64,000 nt of DNA from the NCBI GenBank assembly GCA_021791875.1, contig JAJYVU010000007.1:43379-107378 (forward strand), in the 5' to 3' direction. Shown here piece by piece: positions 38,480-48,000 of this stretch (position 1 is its first letter; the number at the start of each line of letters is the position of its first letter). The stretch is from Acidobacteriota bacterium (GTDB lineage: Bacteria; Acidobacteriota; Terriglobia; Terriglobales; Acidobacteriaceae). The notes below the pieces were generated by a model. It made no database searches, was not told the DNA's origin, and saw only the letters and a program-made list of their open reading frames with translations. The position numbers and the translations under genes were made by a program.

Positions 38480-40546
38480 ATGGCAGTAAACAAAACTCTG
38501 GTTTCCGCGACTCTGGCGGGCATCCTTTTCATCACCGTCACCGGTTGCGGCCCGCAGCACGCGCGTACCTCCGTGCCGTCACGGGCATCTGCCCCGGCCC
38601 TTGGTGCGCCACAGTCCGCCGCCGCACCGGTTTCCGCCGCCCAGCCTGCGGAAACCCTTCCCAGCTTTGTCGGATCCAACGTCAGCCAGCGCGATCAGGA
38701 AATCATTTCCGGCGTCGAAGAGAAATATCACTCCGGCCTGGCACGGTACCAGCAGGGCAATTTCACCAGCGCCAAGAAAGACTTCAACGCCGCCGTCGAC
38801 CAACTCCTCATGTGCGGCGTCAACCTGCAGACCGACAAGCCCCTCCGAGAAGAATTTGACCGCGTCGTCGGCTCCGTCGACACCCTCGAAATGGACGCAC
38901 TCAAGCAGGGCCTCGAATCCGCCCAGAACGCCGAGGCTCCCGTCGACATCGCCAACGGCGTCACCTTCCCCGTCAATCCCAGAGTCACCGCACAGGCCGA
39001 GGCCGAACTCAAAACCACCAAGTCCGACCTTCCCCTACAGCTCAACGACTACGTCGCCAGCTACATTAACTTCTTTGAGAACACCCAGCGCGGGCATGAC
39101 ACCCTCGTCGCCTCCCTCCAACGGGAAGGCCGCTACAAAGCCATGATCGAGGGCGTCCTCAAAAAGGCCCATCTGCCCCAGGACCTCATCTACCAGGCCG
39201 TCGCCGAATCCGGCTTCCGCACCACCGCGCTCAATCCATACTCCGGCGCCGGCGGCATGTGGCAGTTCATGCCCTATGGCCCTTATGGCCTCAAGCACAA
39301 CGCATGGGTCGACGAACGCTTCGACCCCGTGCTCGCCACCGAGGCCTACACTCGCCTCATCAAAAAAGACTACGATCAGTTCGACGACTGGTACCTCGCC
39401 ATGGCCGCCTATGACTGGGGCGCGGGCAACGTCCAGCGCGCTGTGCAGCGCACCGGCTACGCCAGCTTCTGGCAGCTCTACAGGCGCGACGTCCTCCCGG
39501 CGGAAACCCGTAACTACGTCCCCATCATTCTTGCCATCGCCATCATGGCAAAGAACCCGCAGCAGTATGGCCTCGCGGATCTCAAGCCCGATCCGCCCAT
39601 GGAATACGACACCGTCGCCACGCACACCGAGATCAGCCTTCGCCTCGTCTCTGACATCACCGGGGCGCCCATCCAGAAGCTCGAAGCCCTGAATCCAAGC
39701 CTGCTGCGCGGCGTCACCCCTCCCGGCGAAACATTCGACCTCCGCATCCCCGTCGGCACCAAGGAATCCTTCGAGCACGACATCGCCATGGTTCCCGCCG
39801 ACAAGCGCGCCTCCTGGCGATTCCACTTCCTCCAGCCCGGCGACACCCTCGCATCCATCGCGCGCCAGTACCACGTCTCCAAGGACGAGCTCGCCGAAGT
39901 CAACCAGATCGACTCACCCTCCGACCTCTCCGATCTCGACGCCGTCGTCATTCCCGAGCGTGCTCCGCGGTTCATGCCCGGCCGCGCCGTTCTCTATCGC
40001 GTGCGCCCCGGCGATACGCTCATCGGCATCGCCGACCGCTTCGGCGTCAGCGTCTACGACCTCCGCATCTGGAATCACATCCGCGGCAACATCATCAACG
40101 CCGGACACCTGCTGCGCATCGCCGCGCCCATGCGCCGCGCCTACCGCTACGACGCGCGCGGCCGCGTTCACTACTCCAGCAGCGCACACGCGTCGGTCTA
40201 CAGCATTCGCTCCGGAGACAACCTCGGCGGCATCGCCGATCGCTTCCACGTCTCTGTGGCCAACCTCCGCCGCTGGAATCACATCCGCGGAAACCTCATT
40301 CACGTCGGTCAGCGTTTGTACGTCACCGATCCCAGCTCCCGCTCATCCCGACAGACGCTGCGCGATCCGCATGGTCACGCGCACCACTCCGCGCGAGCGC
40401 ACGCATCCGTCTATCGCGTGCATCCCGGCGACACGCTCGGTGGCATCGCCGATCGTTTCGGCGTTTCCGTCTCAGACCTCCGCCGCTGGAATCACATTCG
40501 CGGAAATCTCATTCACGTCGGCCAGCTTCTGCACGTTTCCCGCTAG
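38480..40546 (+). CDS. Membrane-bound lytic murein transglycosylase with four LysM repeats (MltD type)
   Basis: Outer-membrane lipoprotein of 688 residues that cleaves peptidoglycan glycan strands. A lipoprotein signal ends in VTGC. The SLT domain spans about residues 220-370, with the catalytic Glu243 in IYQAVAESGFRTTALNPYSG and the downstream GGMWQFMP and MAAYDWGAGNVQRAV motifs. Four LysM domains follow at about 450-495, 504-548, 573-617 and 644-688. The last two are near-copies (GIADRF...LRRWNHIRGNLIHVGQ), a recent duplication. The gene stops at TAG within element E4. E. coli MltD has two LysM, so the count is high. Confidence 0.93.
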   Translation: MAVNKTLVSATLAGILFITVTGCGPQHARTSVPSRASAPALGAPQSAAAPVSAAQPAETLPSFVGSNVSQRDQEIISGVEEKYHSGLARYQQGNFTSAKKDFNAAVDQLLMCGVNLQTDKPLREEFDRVVGSVDTLEMDALKQGLESAQNAEAPVDIANGVTFPVNPRVTAQAEAELKTTKSDLPLQLNDYVASYINFFENTQRGHDTLVASLQREGRYKAMIEGVLKKAHLPQDLIYQAVAESGFRTTALNPYSGAGGMWQFMPYGPYGLKHNAWVDERFDPVLATEAYTRLIKKDYDQFDDWYLAMAAYDWGAGNVQRAVQRTGYASFWQLYRRDVLPAETRNYVPIILAIAIMAKNPQQYGLADLKPDPPMEYDTVATHTEISLRLVSDITGAPIQKLEALNPSLLRGVTPPGETFDLRIPVGTKESFEHDIAMVPADKRASWRFHFLQPGDTLASIARQYHVSKDELAEVNQIDSPSDLSDLDAVVIPERAPRFMPGRAVLYRVRPGDTLIGIADRFGVSVYDLRIWNHIRGNIINAGHLLRIAAPMRRAYRYDARGRVHYSSSAHASVYSIRSGDNLGGIADRFHVSVANLRRWNHIRGNLIHVGQRLYVTDPSSRSSRQTLRDPHGHAHHSARAHASVYRVHPGDTLGGIADRFGVSVSDLRRWNHIRGNLIHVGQLLHVSR

Positions 40547-40659
40547 AACTGGTCTCGTAAACCCTCCGCGCCTGGTGAGGCCTCGTATGAGACCCGCCAT
40601 CGAAGCGGGGCTCATGCTTTTCGTCGAAGCCGCTACGCTATTTATGAGACCGGTTCTAG
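40543..40659. repeat. Inverted-repeat element E4 (117 bp)
   Basis: Terminal inverted repeats: CTAGAACTGGTCTCGTAAA at 40543-40561 and TTTATGAGACCGGTTCTAG at 40641-40659, 17 of 19 pairing. The left arm includes the TAG stop codon of the lytic transglycosylase gene. An inner hairpin ATGAG-A-CCCGC / GCGGG-G-CTCAT occupies 40587-40615. Sequence differs from E2 and E3 but the build is the same. Confidence 0.75.
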
Positions 40660-40769
40660 GGCACCTTCACTGAGAGTGCAGGGGAGAACAAGAAAGTTGC
40701 CATGGACGTTCCATCAAGGAACGGCCACACCGAATCGATCCGGAACACCTCATAGCCGCAGTGAAAATA

Positions 40770-40888
40770 CTCTAGCGAATTTGCCGCGGCTGTATCCTGA
40801 AGCGAAAAAATCTGCGTGGCTTTCCCATAAAGAAAAGCCGCGCCAGGAAAAGCTCGGCACGCTCAAGCAACTGGAAGTTCGCTCGAGC
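40770..40888. repeat. Inverted-repeat element E5 (about 118 bp, degenerate)
   Basis: CTCTAGCGAATTTGCC at 40770 is matched by the inverse CTGGAAGTTCGCTCGAG ending at about 40886, roughly 13 of 17 pairing. An internal hairpin GCGTGGCTTT ... AAAAGCCGCGC lies at about 40814-40842 and shares the GAAAAGCCGC arm with E1. The region 40660-40769 between E4 and E5 and 40889-41110 after E5 has no recognisable gene. Confidence 0.6.
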
Positions 40889-41120
40889 GCCTCTCAATCC
40901 GGACGTCCTCGATCTTCTTACCACATGCATCAAACTCTTTATTCATGCAGGTTTCATGCACCCATCCGCTTCTTCTTCTCTGCGCCGCGCGCCCCGTTTC
41001 GGTATCGCTCGCGCTTCATTTCTCGCGCAAACACCTTCCCGCTGCGAAAAGAAAATCTTCACAACCTCGCACAGTACATAACGAAACACTTGCGTGTTAT
41101 GGCGAGCCGTTGCATGCTGT

Positions 41121-41129
41121 TGCTATAAT
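41121..41129 (+). promoter_or_regulatory. Extended -10 promoter of the histone H1-like gene
   Basis: TGCTATAAT is an extended -10 (TGn plus TATAAT), about 65 nt before the ATG at 41194. No good -35 stands 17 nt upstream, which is acceptable for extended -10 promoters. A GGGAGG ribosome binding site precedes the start codon. Confidence 0.6.
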
Positions 41130-41193
41130 CCGCGCGCAGGTACAGATGCAGTCGCGGATACAAATCTGAAGGGAAGCCCGGGAGGGCACACCG

Positions 41194-41898
41194 ATGCAGG
41201 ACCATCGCAAGTTGTACGCGTACAACGAAAACGAATTCGAACCCGAATTCGACGACTCGGAAGAAGAACTCGAACAAGGCTTCGTCGACGAGGAAGAGGA
41301 AGAAGAAATCTGCATCTCCATCGTCTCCGACGACGAGCTTGAGGACGAAGCGATGAACGAGGAACCGGTAATCGTAGTTGAGCCTGTTCCCGAATCGCTT
41401 CCTTCCTTTATCGAACAGCCCGCGGCAGCGGCTCCTCCAAAGAAAGCTCCGGCCCGCAAGAAGGCTCCCGCAAAGAAAGCTGCAAAAAAGGCTCCCGCAA
41501 AGAAAGCAGCAAAGAAGGCTGCCAAAAAAGTTCCGGCAAAGAAGACCGCCGCTAAAAAAGCGCCGGCCAAAAAAGCCGCAAAGAAGTCTGCCGCGAAGTC
41601 CAGCAGTAAGGGTGCTCGCAGCGGCAGCAAGGCTCCCGCGAAAGCGGCGGCCAAAAAGAGCACCGGCAGTAAAAAATCAACCAGACGAGGTACTACTTTG
41701 GCAGTCAAAACCGCAAAGAAGAAGGCTCCGGCCAAGAAGGCCGCAGCGAAGAAAACCGCAGTGAAGAAGGCTCCGGCCAAGAAGGCAGCAGCGAAGAAGG
41801 CTCCCGCGAAGAAAGCTGCCGCGAAGAAGGCCCCTGCCAAGAAGGCGGCAGCCAAGAAGGCTCCGGCGAAGAAGGCTGCCGCAAAGAAGACCAAGTAG
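41194..41898 (+). CDS. Acidic N-terminus/lysine-rich histone H1-like DNA-binding protein
   Basis: Protein of 234 residues with two opposite halves. Residues 1-80 are strongly acidic (runs such as DDSEEELEQGFVDEEEEEE). From about residue 85 onward the protein is a Lys/Ala/Pro repeat (units KKAPAKKAA and KKAAAKKAPA), like eukaryotic histone H1 tails, bacterial AlgP and the Hc1-like proteins. The basic tail should bind DNA non-specifically, and the acidic part may shield it or mediate contacts. An internal segment, residues about 130-170, is Ser/Gly-rich. It has its own promoter and a strong terminator, so it is monocistronic. Repeat number probably varies between strains. Confidence 0.85.
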   Translation: MQDHRKLYAYNENEFEPEFDDSEEELEQGFVDEEEEEEICISIVSDDELEDEAMNEEPVIVVEPVPESLPSFIEQPAAAAPPKKAPARKKAPAKKAAKKAPAKKAAKKAAKKVPAKKTAAKKAPAKKAAKKSAAKSSSKGARSGSKAPAKAAAKKSTGSKKSTRRGTTLAVKTAKKKAPAKKAAAKKTAVKKAPAKKAAAKKAPAKKAAAKKAPAKKAAAKKAPAKKAAAKKTK

Positions 41899-41930
41899 TC
41901 TTACAGGCAACGCAGTAAAACGAGGCAAGC

Positions 41931-41961
41931 AAAAGAGCCCGGCAATGCGCCGGGCTTTTTT
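41931..41961. terminator. Bidirectional Rho-independent terminator
   Basis: AAAAGAGCCCGGC, loop AATGC, then GCCGGGCTTTTTT. A textbook stem with A-run and T-run between the convergent histone-like and peroxiredoxin genes. Confidence 0.92.
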
Positions 41962-41983
41962 GCGTCCAAAATCCGCCCTCGAC

Positions 41984-42538
41984 TCAACCTTTCTGCCTCT
42001 GCAACTCCTCCAGCACCTGCTGGCTGTGGATCATCGGGTTCACCTTCGCCCATACCTTCACGATCTTTCCTTCCGGGTCGATCAAAAACGTGATCCGCTT
42101 ATCCATCTTGAAGCCCAGGACGCTGCTCAGCACCCCGTACTCCTTTGACACCTTCATCCCGTCACGATCGCTCAGCAGCGTGAAGTGCAGCTTGCTCTTC
42201 GCGCAGAACTTCTCGTGGCTCTTCACCGAATCCAGGCTCACGCCCACGATCTCCGCATCGAGCGCCTCGTACTTCTCCAGGTCGCGCTCAAAGTTGCGCG
42301 CCTCGATCGTGCAGCCCGTCGTCATGTCTTTCGGATAGAAATACAGCACCACCCATTTGCCGCGATAGCTCTCCAGGCTCACCGGCGCGCCGTCTTCCTT
42401 CGGCAGCGTAAACGTGGGCGCCGTCTGCCCGGCCTTGAACATCGTCGAAGTGCCCGCCGCGTAAATGCGCAGCGCAAGACCGCCCATCAGCAAAACAGCA
42501 AAGGCAGCCACGGTATCCATCACCTGAAATTCCGTCAC
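41984..42538 (-). CDS. Membrane-anchored peroxiredoxin (PrxQ/Bcp type)
   Basis: Thiol peroxidase of 184 residues. The peroxidatic Cys is in VLYFYPKDMTTGCTIEARNF (the PxxxTxxC motif), with a resolving Cys five residues later replaced by a more distal one in SHEKFCAKSKLHFTLLSD. The catalytic domain starts near FKAGQTAPTFTLP. Before it lies an N-terminal hydrophobic helix (about residues 7-28), which PrxQ normally lacks and which probably anchors or exports the enzyme. The start is GTG at 42538 with AGGAGG 7 nt upstream. It precedes no gene on its strand before the terminator. Confidence 0.9.
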   Translation of the reverse strand: MTEFQVMDTVAAFAVLLMGGLALRIYAAGTSTMFKAGQTAPTFTLPKEDGAPVSLESYRGKWVVLYFYPKDMTTGCTIEARNFERDLEKYEALDAEIVGVSLDSVKSHEKFCAKSKLHFTLLSDRDGMKVSKEYGVLSSVLGFKMDKRITFLIDPEGKIVKVWAKVNPMIHSQQVLEELQRQKG

Positions 42539-42586
42539 GCTTACACCTCCTTCAGCCAGATCGCCCTCGCGTGCGGCGCGAGACAA

Positions 42587-43447
42587 TCAGCAGGATTCGC
42601 ACTCCACCGCAACCATCGCAATCCGCGCGGCATTCGCTCGCGCCACCACTCCATCGCGGTCAAAAATCAACGTTCGCTTTGCCTCGATCGCCAGGCATGT
42701 CGCTCCCGCCGCCGCCATCGTTTCGATCGTGCGCACGCCGATCACCGGTACGTCGAACCGCATGTCCTGCTTAGGCTTCGCCACCTTCACCACCGTCAGT
42801 TCGCGCGACAGCGTCGAAGCCTCATCCTCCAGCGTCCGCATCAGTGCGCCCGCGCGTTCAATCGTCGCATCCGTGCCTTCCATCGCCTCAATCGCCACGC
42901 ACGCCTGCGCCGCCACCACCACGGTCTGCCCCAGGTCGTAGCCCGCGATCGCCTTGCCCACTTCGCGCCCGTAGGCAATGTCCTTCTCTTCCTCTTCATC
43001 CGGAGCACGCTCCGTCAGCACGCCCGCCTCGGCCAGCAGCGGCTCCAGGTACGTCGTCGAAGAAATCAGCTCGATCCCCTCATCGGCCAGCACCTTCGCC
43101 ACCGCGCCCAGCAGCATGTCCGTGTTCCGCGTCCGCAAATTCATCAGCAGCTTCGCCAGCCGCCAGTCCGGCCGGATGCTCGAGAAGATCTGCTTGTGCC
43201 GCACCTGTCCCGCCATCACCGCGCGCCTCACGCCCTCTTTCCGGAACGTCTCAATCAGCCGCGACAACTCGCCCAGCGAAAGCCAGTGCACGCGCACCCC
43301 GGCGTCGGCCTCCGCGCGCGCATTCATCTCCTCGTCGGTCTCTTCCTGGATCGCCGCCACCACCACCTCCACGCCGCTCGCACGCGCCGCCTCCAGCAGC
43401 AAAAACGGAAACCTCCCGTTCCCGGCAATCAGTCCCAACCTGTCCAT
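42587..43447 (-). CDS. lpxI: UDP-2,3-diacylglucosamine pyrophosphatase LpxI
   Basis: Enzyme of 286 residues hydrolysing UDP-2,3-diacylglucosamine to lipid X in lipid A synthesis. It replaces LpxH in alphaproteobacteria and several other phyla. DUF1009/LpxI features are RLGLIAGNGRFPFLLLEAAR at the N-terminus, AVMAGQVRHKQIF, RTRNTDMLLGAVAKVLADEG and the C-terminal RFDVPVIGVRTIETM. The ATG at 43447 is chosen over a TTG nine codons upstream because it matches the family start. Third gene of fabZ-lpxA-lpxI. Confidence 0.93.
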   Translation of the reverse strand: MDRLGLIAGNGRFPFLLLEAARASGVEVVVAAIQEETDEEMNARAEADAGVRVHWLSLGELSRLIETFRKEGVRRAVMAGQVRHKQIFSSIRPDWRLAKLLMNLRTRNTDMLLGAVAKVLADEGIELISSTTYLEPLLAEAGVLTERAPDEEEEKDIAYGREVGKAIAGYDLGQTVVVAAQACVAIEAMEGTDATIERAGALMRTLEDEASTLSRELTVVKVAKPKQDMRFDVPVIGVRTIETMAAAGATCLAIEAKRTLIFDRDGVVARANAARIAMVAVECESC

Positions 43448-43505
43448 AAGAAAATCCGCCCGCTGAAATTCCAAATTCTGCGCCGCTACGGCAGCACACC
43501 GCGCC

Positions 43506-44282
43506 CTACTTCAGCACTCCACGCTCTGACCGCTCAATGAACTCCACCAGGTATGCCACATCTTCCGTCGCGATGCCTTCTTCCTTCAGCTTCGCAATCG
43601 CCTGCGTCGTGTTCATCTTTGCCGCCAGCAGCAGCCGGTATGCATGCTGAATCGCCTTCAGCCGCACGCCCTCAAAGCCTCTGCGCTGCAAGCCCACTTT
43701 GTTCAGCCCGTACGCATGCGTCTCGCGCTTGGCCGAAGTCAGCGAGAACGGCAGTACATCCTGCGTAATCGTCGTTCCGCCGCCCACGTACGCGTACCGC
43801 CCGATCGTGCAGAACTGGTGCACCGGGCACAGCGCACCCACCGTCGCATAGTCCTCCACAATCACATGTCCGGCCAGCGTCGCCGCGTTTGCCAATATGC
43901 ACTGGTCGCCGATCACGCTGTCGTGTCCTATGTGCGCGTAGGCCATGATCAGGCAGCCCGAACCAATCCGTGTCGTCCCGCCGCCGCCCGTCGTCCCCCG
44001 CGATACCGTCACGTACTCGCGAATCACGTTGTCGTCGCCCAGCGTCACGCCCGTCGGCTCGCCCTTGTACTTCAAGTCCTGCGGAGCCACGCCCACGCAC
44101 GCAAACGAATAGAACCTGTTCCGCGCGCCCGCCCTCAAATGCCCGTCCAGCACCACATGCGACACCAGCTCGCACGCCTCGCCCAGCACCACATGCGGCC
44201 CCACCGTGCAGTACGGCCCCACCGTGCACGACGCGGGAACCACCGCACCCTCAGCCACAATCGCCGTGGGATGAATACTCAC
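43506..44282 (-). CDS. lpxA: UDP-N-acetylglucosamine acyltransferase
   Basis: First enzyme of lipid A synthesis, 258 residues, an acyl-ACP-dependent O-acyltransferase with a left-handed parallel beta-helix. Hexapeptide repeats fill residues 1-190. The catalytic His is in MAYAHIGHDSVIGDQC (His125 equivalent). The C-terminal helical domain follows GLNKVGLQRRGF. The start codon overlaps the fabZ stop (ATGA), showing co-translation. The acyl-chain length preference cannot be predicted reliably. Confidence 0.96.
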   Translation of the reverse strand: MSIHPTAIVAEGAVVPASCTVGPYCTVGPHVVLGEACELVSHVVLDGHLRAGARNRFYSFACVGVAPQDLKYKGEPTGVTLGDDNVIREYVTVSRGTTGGGGTTRIGSGCLIMAYAHIGHDSVIGDQCILANAATLAGHVIVEDYATVGALCPVHQFCTIGRYAYVGGGTTITQDVLPFSLTSAKRETHAYGLNKVGLQRRGFEGVRLKAIQHAYRLLLAAKMNTTQAIAKLKEEGIATEDVAYLVEFIERSERGVLK

Positions 44283-44824
44283 TCGCCGCTCACCGCTCCG
44301 GCTGCCTCAGTTGCCTCAGTCGTGGCCTCGGCCTCCTCGGACGCCTTCTCCTGCCCCGCCTTGGGAATCAGCTGGCACATCACCGTCGCCTCGCACGCCA
44401 GCTTCCCGTCCACCAGCGCCCGGCCGTCCATCTTCGCCCGCCGCGGCTTCCAGTTCCGCACGTCGATCTCAATCCGCAACTGGTCCCCCGGAACCACCGG
44501 CCGGCGAAACTTCGCACGCTCAATACTGGTGAACATGATCAGCAACTTGTCCCGGTCCGGAACCTCCGGCAGCAGCAGCGTCCCGCCCGCCTGAGCAATC
44601 GCCTCCACGATCAGCACCCCCGGCATCACCGGAACCCCCGGAAAATGCCCCTGAAAAAATGGCTCATTCATGGTGACGTTCTTCAGCGCCACAATGCGCT
44701 TCTTCCGCTCGATCTCCACAATGCGGTCGATCAGCAGGAACGGATAACGATGCGGCAGGATCTCCATGATCTCCTGCACATTCAGTTCCTGGCGGCCTTC
44801 ATGTATCGCTTGGATAATGTCCAT
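44279..44824 (-). CDS. fabZ: 3-hydroxyacyl-[acyl-carrier-protein] dehydratase
   Basis: Hot-dog-fold dehydratase of 181 residues of type II fatty acid synthesis, supplying acyl chains also used by LpxA. Catalytic His and Glu are in the run GHFPGVPVMPGVLIVEAIAQ. The N-terminal ILPHRYPFLLIDRIVEIE motif is typical. The C-terminal 30 residues are an extra Glu/Ala/Thr-rich tail. The ATG at 44824 is used; three in-frame codons upstream begin with a TTG. A TATAAT box lies only 14 nt before this ATG, so the transcript may be nearly leaderless. Confidence 0.95.
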   Translation of the reverse strand: MDIIQAIHEGRQELNVQEIMEILPHRYPFLLIDRIVEIERKKRIVALKNVTMNEPFFQGHFPGVPVMPGVLIVEAIAQAGGTLLLPEVPDRDKLLIMFTSIERAKFRRPVVPGDQLRIEIDVRNWKPRRAKMDGRALVDGKLACEATVMCQLIPKAGQEKASEEAEATTEATEAAGAVSGE

Positions 44825-44838
44825 AGTTCGCAACGGCG

Positions 44839-44867
44839 ATTATAAATCCGTAGCCGCTCATAATCAC
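44839..44867 (-). promoter_or_regulatory. Possible sigma70 promoter of fabZ-lpxA-lpxI
   Basis: On the minus strand TATAAT lies at 44844-44839 and a weak -35 (GTGATT) 17 nt further upstream. The expected start of transcription falls only a few bases before the fabZ ATG at 44824. Confidence 0.45.
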
Positions 44868-44952
44868 TCTGCTGCCAACCGCCGCTCTTCCGCATCCCCC
44901 GCATCCAGAAGCAACGAATCCCCCATCCCTTCACTCCATCAAGGAGATGTAA

Positions 44953-45030
44953 ATGAGCACGCAGCACGGCACCCTTGCGGCGAAATTCGCGCCCGCAAAG
45001 GTCGCGGCCATCATTGGATCTTCAGCGTGA
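44953..45030 (+). CDS. 25-residue ORF with strong ribosome binding site, possible truncated gene
   Basis: A perfect AAGGAGATGTAA Shine-Dalgarno precedes an ATG whose frame encodes 25 residues beginning MSTQHGTLAAKFAPAK and ending AIIGSSA before TGA. It overlaps the last 20 bp of the oppositely oriented NHL/Ig gene. It may be a short peptide, or the head of a gene whose remainder was replaced when the NHL/Ig gene arrived. No family recognised. Confidence 0.3.
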   Translation: MSTQHGTLAAKFAPAKVAAIIGSSA

Positions 45031-48000
45031 CGACGACAGAGCTGGTTACTGTCTGGGTTGGAACCGTGGATTGTGACCCGGAACTGCTGGGTCCATTGCC
45101 GCCGCATCCCGAGATAAATATGCTTGCCGCCGTCAGTATGAAGACAAAGCATATCGTCGACAATACCCTTGTCCTGCTAAACCGATTCCGGATTCCTCCC
45201 GCGAATGGCAGCAGGAAGAATGGCAGGGACAAGGCGACCGTTGTGGATACGGGGATCGTCTCAGTGAAGACGATGGTAACTGAATACGTTCCCGGCGGAG
45301 TTGTTGCTGACGTCTTGATAGTGACCGTGTTTGCCGATGCCGAATACGTACAGGTGGCTCCTGCCGGCAGGTTCAGGCACGTTGCGGATACCTTTGTCGC
45401 ATTGGAAGGCAATTGGACGGTATAGACAGCCGACGATCCCGGATTGACGGTGACGGAAATGGGCGAGGCTGTCGGTGGAGTGACGAATGATCCGGCCGAA
45501 TCCACCTCCAGTTCGAAAGAATTAGACGCGCCACCTCCCGGCGATGGCGTCTGCACCGTCACGGCGAGGGTTCCGGCTGAAGAAATGGCGGATGCAGGAA
45601 CTGGAGCGGTTAGCTGCGATCCGCTGACAAGCGTTGTGGTGAGAGAAGACTTGCCAAGAAATATCGTCGATCCAGGCTCGAAGCCCGAGCCGTTGACCGT
45701 GATGGTGAAAGCTGAACCTCCCATGTCGGCGACTGCAGGCGAGATGCTTGAGATTGCCGGGGCGGGGTTCACCACCGCGAGGGCGACGCTGGCGGTCGCC
45801 GTCGTATAGTCGGCGCTGTTGGTTGGCGTAAACTTCGTCGTCAGGGTCTGAGACCCGACAGGCAAAACGGTTCCCGCCGCGGGCTGGTAAGCAAAGCTGC
45901 CTGCAACCGATGCCGTGGCGTCCAGCTGGGTGGAACTGAGCGCAGTACCTACAGCAATGGCCGCGGGAGTCGGCCACGTAATGGTGGGGGTGGCTTGATT
46001 CACGGTCAGAGTGACCGATGCCGTGGACGTCGTGTAGTCCGCAGTGTCGGTCGGCGTGAATGTTGCTGTCAATGTATGCGTGCCGGCGCTGAGAACAGTA
46101 CCGGCGGCGGGCGAGTAGGCAAATGTCCCTGCCACCGCGCTAGAGGCATCCAGCTGCGTTGCACCAAGGGCCGCCCCATAGGTTATGGGAGCAGGCGTGC
46201 TCCAGACGATAGATGGCGTGGCCTGATTAACCGTGAGCGTAACGGATACGGTCGCCGTCGTGTAGTCCGCAGTGTCGGTCGGCGTGAATGTTGCTGTCAA
46301 TGTATGCGTACCGATGCTGAGAATGGTCCCGGCGGCGGGCGAGTATACGAATGTCCCTGATACAGTGGAGCTCGCATCCAGTTGCGTTGCGCTCAGAACC
46401 GTGCCGTAGGGAATCGGGGCGGGCGTGTTCCATGTCACCGGTGGGATAGCCTGGGTGCTGGTTCCGCTGAGATTGACGATCTGCTGGGCATAAGAAGGGC
46501 TTGTCTGGTTGGGGGCGTTGTCCGTCAATACCAGCGAGCCGCTTACAGTTCCCAGCTGTTGTGGCGTAAAACTTACCGATAATTCGCACGTACTTCCAGC
46601 AGCCAGGGAAGTTGGATTGGCGGAACTCACGATGGCAACCGGACAATCGGATGCCGAATTGCTCGCCAGGCTGAAGCTTTGAGAGGTGTACGGGTTGTTG
46701 TTCACGCTCTGAACGGGAAAGTCGAGGGTCCCATTTCCGGCATTCTGAAGGACGACCGACTTAGGGCTGTCCAAACTGGTTGAGCCGAAGGGTGTGGATT
46801 CAAATGTGAGGCTCGGGGGATCGGAAACATCGACCCTCCACACGGTGTTGCCACTGTCGTTCGTGACGTAGAGATTCCCGAGGCTATCTACCGTGATCCC
46901 CAAGGTCCCATTCATTCCACTTGCGACCTGAGTTTGAATATAACTGCCGGACGAAGGCGTTTCTTTGTAGATGGCTTGACCCGTATTCAGGTAGATATCT
47001 CCAAAACCATCCAAGGCCACGGTGAGCACCCCGGAGGATAGCGTAAGTAGCGTTTCTTGCGTGTAAGTCCCGCCCGAATAAACTTCCTCATAGAGAACAG
47101 TATTGGTAACGCTGGACGTGGCGAAGATGTCGCCGTTGGCGTCTACCGCAAGTCCATCTGAGTAGATACGATTCGGAAATACACTGCGCACGTATGTTCC
47201 GCCGGAAGTGAGAGCTTCTTTGACAAGCCCATAGGCGTTGCTCGAAACATAGACGTTGCCGACGCTATCCGCGGTGAGTGCCGTAAGCGTGCCGAGGTTC
47301 GTATCTACCGTCGACTGCGTATACGTTCCGCCTGAGGGGGCTTCCTTGTACACGGTACCCATCTCATCGGCGACATAAACGTCTCCGGCCGGGTCCACAG
47401 CCACGCCGACCGGGTAGATGAACCCAGTGGCAATTATGTCCTCCGTCCAACTGCTGCCGTTCCAGGTTTCTTTGACGAGATTATTGCCGGTAGCGTAGGC
47501 GGAGCTTGCTTCGGTGATATAGAGATCGCCCGCTTCATCGACAGCTATGGCGTATGGGCTTGTTACTCCCGGCAGCGACAGAGGAGCGACATTTCCTGGT
47601 GGGAAGTTGACCATGGGGCCTGTTCCCGTCCCCTGCACATAGGCCGTCGCAATTGGGCTCCCGGAGGAGTTTAGAAGCTCAGCGGCCCCATACCGGACGC
47701 CAGGAAATTTGGGGTCAAAGATGATATCGATGGTGCAGGTATCGCCGGCGGAGTAATCGTAGCTGGTCCCGTTGGTGGTACAGGTACCGGTGCCGGCTGC
47801 GCTGAAATCCAGGCCGGTGATCCCGTCGGCGACGACCTGAGGCTGGACAGAAGTGACGGTCGTAGCAAAGTTGAAAATTGCTGTGACTGGCTGGGACGGA
47901 TTGCCAACCTGCGTGGTTTCGAACTTTGCAGTCTGTGTTTCTTCTACGACGCGGCCATTATCCTGATCCGCCACATAAACGTCACCCGCGCTGTCCACCG

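Noticed and set aside
41440..41890. Tandem short DNA repeats that could look like a CRISPR or satellite
   Set aside because: They are in frame and encode the KKAPAKKAA tail of the histone H1-like protein.
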